NCBI GenBank assembly: GCA_021818955.1 | Contig: JAKASR010000007.1 | Coordinates: forward strand, 94,677 to 151,584 | Length of the DNA: 56,908 nt | Reading direction: 5' to 3' | DNA from: Acidobacteriota bacterium | Lineage (GTDB): Bacteria > Acidobacteriota > Terriglobia > Terriglobales > SCQP01 | Part shown: positions 51,460-56,908 of the stretch, in pieces | How the letters are laid out: every line of letters begins with the position of its first letter | Position numbering within the stretch: the stretch's first letter is position 1 | The notes under the pieces: generated by a model | Database searches by the model: none | The model's input: the letters and a program-made list of their open reading frames with translations, nothing else | What the model was told of the DNA's origin: nothing | Position numbers and translations under genes: made by a program

Positions 51460-52887
51460 ATGGCCACGCTCGCAATAGGCACATGCCGCCAGGTGCGGCT
51501 CTCGGAGCTAATGCCGGCCGGTCCGGACGGCCAGCGCGGGCTGACGGAACGGCAGCGGGAATTCCTGACGATGATGCGGGAAAAGAAGTATGGGCTTTAC
51601 GGCGGCGCAGCCGGAGGCGGCAAAAGCTTCATGCTGCGCTGGTGGCTGCTGCTGTTTCTGCTCGAAATCTTCGTCCGCTTCGCCATGCGCGGGGTGCGGG
51701 TGGGATTGTTTTGCGAGGATTATCCCAGCTTGCGCGATCGCCAGATTTCGAAGATCAAGCACGAATTTCCGCGCTGGCTAGGCGAGGTAAAGAGCACCAA
51801 GGAAGAAGGGCTGGGCTTTTTCCTGCGCGAGAGCTTTGGCGCTGGATTCATCTCGCTGCGCAATCTGGACGACCCCTCGCGTTATCAATCGACGGAATTC
51901 GCTGCGATCGGCGTGGACGAGTTGACGAAGAACCCGCTGGACGTATTCGAGCAATTGCGGGCGCGGCTGCGCTGGCCGGCCGCGCCGGAAAACATGAACT
52001 TTCCCTTCGCCGGCGCGACCAATCCCGGGGGCCGCGGGCATGAATGGGTGAAGCGGTTTTTTGTAATCAACGATCCGCCGGCGCCGCTGCGGAAACAGGA
52101 TTTTGGTTTCGTGCGATCGCTGGCCAGCGACAACCCGCATAACCCAAAAGACTACCAGCAGCATTTGCTGACGCTGACGGATGAACGTCTGCGCAAAGCC
52201 TACGCCGAGGGCGATTGGGACGTTTTCGAGGGCCAATTTTTCGGCGAGTGGCGCGCGCCTTATCATGTCTGCCGCCCGTTTCGGATTCCGGCATACTGGC
52301 GACGCATTTGCGCGTCCGATTGGGGATATTCCAAGCCATTCGCATCGCTTTGGCTGGCGATCTCGCCGGAGGGGCGCAAGTACGTTTATCGCGAGCTCTA
52401 CGAAACCAGGCGCGAAGCCAATTGGCTTGGTGCCGAGCATAAACGGTTAAGCGCAGGCGAGACGCTGGCCTACAAGTTGCTCGATCCCGCCTGCTGGGAC
52501 GCTTCGCGGGGCATCTCCATCGCAGATCAGTTGGCCAAAGCCGGTTGGGAATGCGTGCCGGCTGAAAACGACCGCATCAATGGCTGGGCGCGAGTGCGCC
52601 AGGCGCTGGCCTGGCAGATGAATGAGCGCGGCGAGCTGGCGCGCGAGCCGGAACTGCAAATTTTCGAGAATTGCCCCAACCTGATTCGCACATTGCCGGC
52701 GCTCCCGTTTAGCCGGCTCAACCCGGAAGACGTGGACACGGAAGCCGAGGATCATGCTCCGGACGCGCTGCGTTATGCGCTCATGAGCCGGCCGGGACAA
52801 ACCAAGCAGCCAATCGATCTGATGAGCCGGGAAGATGCCGAGACGGCGCTGCGGCTGGCGCATGAGGAGCATCCATGGCTGGCGTGA
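51460..52887 (+). CDS. terL: Terminase large subunit
   Basis: From ATG 51460 the protein has 475 residues; the frame is open from 51319 through the repeats. The ATPase domain has Walker A GGAAGGGKSF (about 48-57) and Walker B-like FAAIGVDELTK (about 147-157), followed by the GATNPGGRGHEWVKRFF coupling motif. The nuclease domain has an RNase-H-like acidic residue in ASDWGYSKPFA (about 284-294) and the late acidic block EDHAPDALRYALM (about 430). It is the packaging motor of a tailed phage. It overlaps the next gene by 13 bp. Confidence 0.93.
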   Translation: MATLAIGTCRQVRLSELMPAGPDGQRGLTERQREFLTMMREKKYGLYGGAAGGGKSFMLRWWLLLFLLEIFVRFAMRGVRVGLFCEDYPSLRDRQISKIKHEFPRWLGEVKSTKEEGLGFFLRESFGAGFISLRNLDDPSRYQSTEFAAIGVDELTKNPLDVFEQLRARLRWPAAPENMNFPFAGATNPGGRGHEWVKRFFVINDPPAPLRKQDFGFVRSLASDNPHNPKDYQQHLLTLTDERLRKAYAEGDWDVFEGQFFGEWRAPYHVCRPFRIPAYWRRICASDWGYSKPFASLWLAISPEGRKYVYRELYETRREANWLGAEHKRLSAGETLAYKLLDPACWDASRGISIADQLAKAGWECVPAENDRINGWARVRQALAWQMNERGELAREPELQIFENCPNLIRTLPALPFSRLNPEDVDTEAEDHAPDALRYALMSRPGQTKQPIDLMSREDAETALRLAHEEHPWLA

Positions 52888-53204
52888 CGGTCAGCGCCAG
52901 GCCGCGAGCCTGTGCGCAATGCGGCGCGAAGGATCGCGAAATCTATGTACCGGAAGCCGAGGCGGAACATTGGATCGTTCCGTTTTGGCAGCCGCAGCAA
53001 AAAGAATTGAATGCCGGACAACGCGCCCAAGGCTGGCAGCGGCGCGAATTTCAGGGGCTGCCGGGAATCGAGCGGTTGTTGTGCCGGGACTGCATCAACG
53101 ACAATGCGCGGCGGGACCGCATCTGGCGCGAAATGCGAAGCGCAGCCGAAAAGATCGAGAAGCAGGAGGATGAAAATCCCTATTTGATTTTGTGCGAGGC
53201 CTGA
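52875..53204 (+). CDS. Small zinc-binding phage protein
   Basis: A 109-residue protein starting inside terL. Two cysteine pairs, CAQC (about 14-17) and CRDC (about 70-73), suggest one zinc site. The helical, charged C-terminus (RRDRIWREMRSAAEKIEKQEDE) may dimerise. No family recognised. Its stop shares one base with the next start (TGATG). Confidence 0.6.
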   Translation: MAGVTVSARPRACAQCGAKDREIYVPEAEAEHWIVPFWQPQQKELNAGQRAQGWQRREFQGLPGIERLLCRDCINDNARRDRIWREMRSAAEKIEKQEDENPYLILCEA

Positions 53205-53569
53205 TGGCAAAACGGATTGCGGGCATTCTGCTGGTGGCGTGGATTCTGCCGAGATTCGGCATGACCATCATAGACCCCGGACGAATTGGGTTAAGCGGGC
53301 GCATATCGGCCGGCGATCTGCTGATGTCGCTGAGTTTTATCGGGTCCGCCTGGTGGTTTTTTCGAGGCCTGGACAAGCGGCTGATCGCCAACGACGAATG
53401 GCGGCATAGCCACCAAATTGAATCGAACGAACGGGCCAAAGCAATGCGACACCAGTGGAAGGAAATCAGCGATATCAAGATATCGCAAAGCAGCCAGGAG
53501 GCGCGGCTGAACGCGAACGAGCAGCGGCTCGATCGCCTGGAAGAGCGCCGGCGCGGACAGACGGCATAG
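53204..53569 (+). CDS. Small membrane protein with coiled-coil tail, possibly holin- or spanin-like
   Basis: A 121-residue protein. Two hydrophobic stretches come first (IAGILLVAWILPRFGMTII, about 5-23; LLMSLSFIGSAWWFF, about 41-56), then a charged helical tail with QSSQEARLNANEQRLDRLEE, likely a coiled coil. This layout is seen in some phage lysis or membrane accessory proteins, but no specific family is recognised. Confidence 0.58.
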   Translation: MAKRIAGILLVAWILPRFGMTIIDPGRIGLSGRISAGDLLMSLSFIGSAWWFFRGLDKRLIANDEWRHSHQIESNERAKAMRHQWKEISDIKISQSSQEARLNANEQRLDRLEERRRGQTA

Positions 53570-53578
53570 GAGAAAACG

Positions 53579-54025
53579 ATGACCACCCCTAACAAAGCGT
53601 CGGCAAGCGAACGCGCCACCAAAGCCAACCTGGCTTACAAAAGCGGCATGCGCGGCAACGAGCCGGACCCGGCCCGTTTCATGATGGTGCCCAATAGCGG
53701 CCTGGAAATGCCGCCGCTGGAAATGCCGCAGGCCTCGGCGGCTTCGCGCGGCAGCGACAACCCGGAATTTTCGGCGCTGAACCTGAAAAAAGACGGCCCC
53801 GGCGACGGCACCAAGACGCTGGAAGAAACGGCGGAAGAGCGCATCAAAAACGCCGAAGCCAAAGGCGATGGGGAAGACGAGCCGGAAGAGACTGACGATT
53901 CGGACGTTTTCAAAAGCGGCATGCGAGGCCGGGAACGGCGTCCGAAGCGCGCTCGGCGCCAGGCGAAACGCCGCGATGAACGCGAAGCCGAACGCGGGCG
54001 CGAAGCCGACCGCCGGGAAGCCTGA
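53579..54025 (+). CDS. Highly charged phage protein, unknown
   Basis: A 148-residue, mostly disordered protein with AGGAG before the ATG. The middle is acidic (GDGEDEPEETDDSD) and the C-terminus is Arg/Glu-rich (RRPKRARRQAKRRDERE). The string KSGMRG occurs twice, at about residues 21 and 112. It may be a scaffold- or nucleoid-like protein. Its stop overlaps the next start (TGATG). Confidence 0.55.
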   Translation: MTTPNKASASERATKANLAYKSGMRGNEPDPARFMMVPNSGLEMPPLEMPQASAASRGSDNPEFSALNLKKDGPGDGTKTLEETAEERIKNAEAKGDGEDEPEETDDSDVFKSGMRGRERRPKRARRQAKRRDEREAERGREADRREA

Positions 54026-54339
54026 TGCGCACCGGGCGTAGTCCGCTGGGACGGTATCGATGCCATGGCCCGGCGTGCGGCAAGCTTTTCGCGGCGACCG
54101 CGGAAAAGGCTCATTTGCACTGCAGCGCCACCTGCCGGCAGGCGCATGCGGGTGAGCTAGGAAGCCTGCGCGCCGAGCTGCACGCGCGGGGATTTGTCGA
54201 GGATCGAGAAACGCCGAATTTGCTGAGGAAGGATGGGGTGACGCTAACGCTGGAGAGTTGCCGCGGCGATCTGCAGCGGGCGCTGGAACGCCATGCGAAA
54301 ACTGTCAAGAATCTATCTGACGCGGCGCGGGCACGTTGA
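54025..54339 (+). CDS. Small zinc-finger-like phage protein
   Basis: A 104-residue protein with a treble-clef-like pattern: CHGPACGKLF (about 13-22) and HCSATCRQAH (about 32-41). The rest is helical and charged. The 3' end overlaps the following gene by 47 bp. A DNA-binding or nuclease-accessory role is possible; no family assigned. Confidence 0.55.
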   Translation: MRTGRSPLGRYRCHGPACGKLFAATAEKAHLHCSATCRQAHAGELGSLRAELHARGFVEDRETPNLLRKDGVTLTLESCRGDLQRALERHAKTVKNLSDAARAR

Positions 54340-54637
54340 GGATTTGCGGGCCGAGATCCGCAGCCTGCGTGAGCTGCTGGCCAGCGAACAGCGGCGCGGC
54401 GCCGAGATCGAACGACAACTGGGCATCGTGATCGAATCGCAATTTCACCGGCCCGTGGTGGCCGCGTCGGCCGCGCCGGCGGATAACAAAAGCGGCATGG
54501 ACGCCGAGACTTTAATCGATCAGCCCATTTCGGACCAGGCGGCCGATGCGGCTTGGATGAAGGAACAGCTGGAATCAATCGCAACCGAGCATGCGAGCTG
54601 GCAACAGGGAAAGAATGAAACAGGCAATGCGGAATAA
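54293..54637 (+). CDS. Small coiled-coil phage protein
   Basis: A 114-residue helical protein: VEDLRAEIRSLRELLASEQRR is a likely coiled coil, followed by a low-complexity Ala-rich linker and a second helix (DAAWMKEQLESIATEHASW). It starts inside the previous gene and ends inside the next. Confidence 0.5.
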   Translation: MRKLSRIYLTRRGHVEDLRAEIRSLRELLASEQRRGAEIERQLGIVIESQFHRPVVAASAAPADNKSGMDAETLIDQPISDQAADAAWMKEQLESIATEHASWQQGKNETGNAE

Positions 54638-56908
54638 TCGGCAAATCTGGATGCTGATGCTGGCGATGATAGTGGGATTCGCCGGGGCGGCCGGCGCGCA
54701 ATCCACTACCACCGTCACCGGCACGATCAAGGACCTGGCAGGCAACGTGGTGACCTCCGGCCAGGTGGTATTTTCGCTGCAGCCGAACCTGGATACGACG
54801 ATATCCGGCAATGCGCGTTTCGTGCCGATGACGATCGACTGCCAGATCAATTCCAGCGGACAACTGGTGAGCGCGACGGGCTCTGGCGCCTGCACGGTGA
54901 CGCAGAACAGCGCGCTGACGCCGGCGGGGACATATTATCAAGTATCCATCCAGCCTTATTACGCCAACGGCTCGCAGTTTAACTGGTATGCGACGAGCTC
55001 GACGCAAGACATCACACAAGTGGTACCAACACCAGGGACGGCGCCGGCTTATACATTTGTCGATGTCAACAGTAATCAATCAATTGCCGGAAACAAACAA
55101 TTTACGAACCTGAACGGCGTTTTAAATGCGGCGCAGTTTAGCAGCCTGAGCGCGGCTTGCGCAGCGGCGGCGGCGGCGGGACAAATGGTTGTAATTCCAT
55201 CCGGCACGACCGAAAGTATCACGGCTAATACGACTCTGCCCTCCAATTGCGCCACCGAAATTCAACCCGGAGGCAATGTCGCAATTTCGTCGGGCGTGAC
55301 GCTCACCTCCAATGGTTCGCTTGAAGTGGATCAGGGCGGCAAAATCACCGGCGCGGATTCCACCTCCACCCTCACCTTGGCTGGCCCCTTTTCCGCGGGC
55401 AATTACCAGACCTTTTTTGGCGGCCTCACCGTCACTTATAGCGGCGGCATTTATCAAGGACGTTCGCATGGCATCTGGTGGGGCGTGGTGGGCGATGGAA
55501 TGACCGACAACGCCGCCGCGCTGAACGCCTGGTGCAAATCCATGTTCAGCGACGCCGCCTACCCGGTAGCCGGGGAATTGCCGTTTGGCGAAATCCAATT
55601 TAACAGCCCGATCTATTGCGGCGGAGGCACCAGCACGACGCCCCTATCCACCAAGGGCTGGACCTTCGTTGGACAGGGAGGCAAAGCCAGCGAGATGCTA
55701 TACGCCGGCGCGGATTCTACCACTCCGGTATTTACCATCATGGCGACGCAATGGAGCCGTATTGGCAATTTCCGATTGCGTAACAATACTGTGGATTCGA
55801 CCACGGGTGAAACCATTGGTCTGGCGTTATCAGGTGGCAACGCAAGCGGTGGAACGAGCGGTGCCCATGACCATCTATTCGACTTCGATATTACGGCGTT
55901 CGGAACTGACCTTGAGATTGGAGATCCGAATGGAAATGAAATGTCGGAGAATCATATCTCGAATTTCAGCTGTGAAGGTTCAGGCACCGGCAACACCTGC
56001 GTTTTGCTGAATGGAGCTAATACGGATGGCGAGGTATTTGATCAGCTTAAAGCCGATGCTCAATATGACATCGTTTGTAATAGCTGCCAGGGTGTAACAG
56101 TAAATGGCTCAGATAGCCATATGTTAGGGCCAGGATCAATCTTTTTATACGCCTATGGTTCACTAATTGGCAATTTTACTATCCGGGATATGCGCCTGGA
56201 GTTGGGCGAAATGCTGGCCTGGTTTGGTAATCAGAGCGGCACTAACGATGGAAAGCAGGTTAATTTCAAGGCTTCTCTTATCCACTATGCATCGTCGCCC
56301 ACACAAGCTACCTTAACCGCGCCTGGAGCACTGACGCTTACTCCAACTACCGGCACTGGATCGTTGGGAGCGGCCACCTATTATTTTAAATGCTCCGCGA
56401 TGGATGGCGTGATGGATGAATACGGGCCATCGGCGGAAGCCTCGGCCACACTTTCCGCGACCGGAGAAATAACTGTAAGCATTCCCGCGGTAACGAATGC
56501 CAGCTATTACAAATGCTACGGAGGCACGGTCGCGGGTGCTGAATCGTGGTTCCTTTATAGCTGGACGAATACAGTGGTAGTTAATCAATCATCCGGCACC
56601 TATCTGGCCGGAACGCCTCCAACCGGGAATGTAACTGGTCGCGACATGCTGGTGCATTTTGGTGAGGTCGGTACGGTTGACATTAACGACTCCGACTTTT
56701 CCAACTCCACCAACGGAGATTTCGTGCAGATGGTTTCGGGTCACGCCCAAACCCAAACTCTCAAGATTACGGGGACGAGCTTAACCAACGCCAATCCAGA
56801 ATCCGTTTGCACTCCGGTATCGGCTTGTGCTATTGGGCTAGTGGAGGCTTTGACAAACAACGGCACGTCTGGAACCGAAGGCGGCTTGATGTATGAATCC
56901 TTCGGCAA
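54615..56908 (+). CDS. Secreted beta-helix tail-spike-like protein (partial, runs off the window)
   Basis: The frame opens at ATG 54615 (AGGGA just upstream) and stays open to the last base, at least 764 residues. A signal peptide (WMLMLAMIVGFAGAAGAQ, cleavage about residue 29) is followed by a Cna-B-like segment (TVTGTIKDLAGNVVTSG). From about residue 285 there is a pectate-lyase-3/beta-helix motif, GVVGDGMTDNAAALNAW, with repetitive Asn/Ser/Gly strands after it. This is the fold of phage tail spikes and surface-glycan lyases. A Sec signal is unusual for a virion protein, so it may be a lysogeny-expressed surface enzyme. The 3' end is outside. Confidence 0.78.
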   Translation, partial: MKQAMRNNRQIWMLMLAMIVGFAGAAGAQSTTTVTGTIKDLAGNVVTSGQVVFSLQPNLDTTISGNARFVPMTIDCQINSSGQLVSATGSGACTVTQNSALTPAGTYYQVSIQPYYANGSQFNWYATSSTQDITQVVPTPGTAPAYTFVDVNSNQSIAGNKQFTNLNGVLNAAQFSSLSAACAAAAAAGQMVVIPSGTTESITANTTLPSNCATEIQPGGNVAISSGVTLTSNGSLEVDQGGKITGADSTSTLTLAGPFSAGNYQTFFGGLTVTYSGGIYQGRSHGIWWGVVGDGMTDNAAALNAWCKSMFSDAAYPVAGELPFGEIQFNSPIYCGGGTSTTPLSTKGWTFVGQGGKASEMLYAGADSTTPVFTIMATQWSRIGNFRLRNNTVDSTTGETIGLALSGGNASGGTSGAHDHLFDFDITAFGTDLEIGDPNGNEMSENHISNFSCEGSGTGNTCVLLNGANTDGEVFDQLKADAQYDIVCNSCQGVTVNGSDSHMLGPGSIFLYAYGSLIGNFTIRDMRLELGEMLAWFGNQSGTNDGKQVNFKASLIHYASSPTQATLTAPGALTLTPTTGTGSLGAATYYFKCSAMDGVMDEYGPSAEASATLSATGEITVSIPAVTNASYYKCYGGTVAGAESWFLYSWTNTVVVNQSSGTYLAGTPPTGNVTGRDMLVHFGEVGTVDINDSDFSNSTNGDFVQMVSGHAQTQTLKITGTSLTNANPESVCTPVSACAIGLVEALTNNGTSGTEGGLMYESFG

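Overview
The window looks like a chromosomal segment of an Acidobacteriota-type bacterium. This is inferred from an Oar-like TonB-dependent receptor with a carboxypeptidase-regulatory-like N-terminus, an ECF sigma factor coupled to a receptor serine/threonine kinase, FG-GAP/Ig-like secreted proteins, a YncE-propeller/phosphoesterase fusion and a MASE1-PAS-PAS-SpoIIE phosphatase. No rRNA or species marker is present, so the assignment is not proven.

Region 1 (1-30460) is GC-rich host chromosome. It carries a zinc-ribbon membrane protein, tsaD, a secreted phosphoesterase fusion, a NatAB-like ABC exporter pair, a lytic transglycosylase, a GMC oxidoreductase, a FixH/YtkA-like lipoprotein, a tetraheme cytochrome c / 4Fe-4S ferredoxin / NrfD respiratory operon, the TonB receptor, the sigma-kinase operon with a perfect FNR-type box upstream, an FG-GAP protein, the SpoIIE phosphatase, an IS21 remnant, tRNA-Arg(CCU), a GNAT/FemAB-like protein, a zinc-ribbon protein and an FkbM methyltransferase. 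Nearly every intergenic gap here holds a copy of a modular, hairpin-rich dispersed repeat. I find no copy right of about 29.44 kb.

Region 2 (30515-47069) is a tandem array of integrative elements at the 3' half of a tRNA-Gly(CCC) gene. A 45-bp tRNA-derived core lies at 30664 and 47025. Each of two units has a left-end repeat (30709, 38777), AT-rich cargo on the minus strand, then a plus-strand backbone of an unknown 276-residue protein, a small two-helix membrane protein and a tyrosine integrase. The integrase is truncated in unit A and intact in unit B. An integrase tail at 30515 shows a third, mostly lost element. Unit A cargo is a Sec-exported RHS/YD-repeat protein of about 1600 residues ending in a metzincin-type zinc protease domain, followed 19 bp later by a probable immunity gene. 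Unit B has lost its RHS gene apart from scraps, and instead carries two pairs of paralogous secreted proteins, a membrane protein and IS remnants. One secreted protein is now fused behind the old RHS signal leader.

Region 3 (47070-56908) is the early and packaging part of a prophage: a HTH replication protein with an iteron-like palindrome array inside its gene, small hypothetical genes, terminase small and large subunits, a string of overlapping small genes, and the start of a secreted beta-helix protein that runs off the window. Its integrase and an intact tRNA-Gly are predicted to lie beyond the right edge.

The most interesting system is the tandem, tRNA-Gly-targeted RHS-metalloprotease element, with its conserved X-Y-integrase backbone and replaceable toxin/immunity slot.
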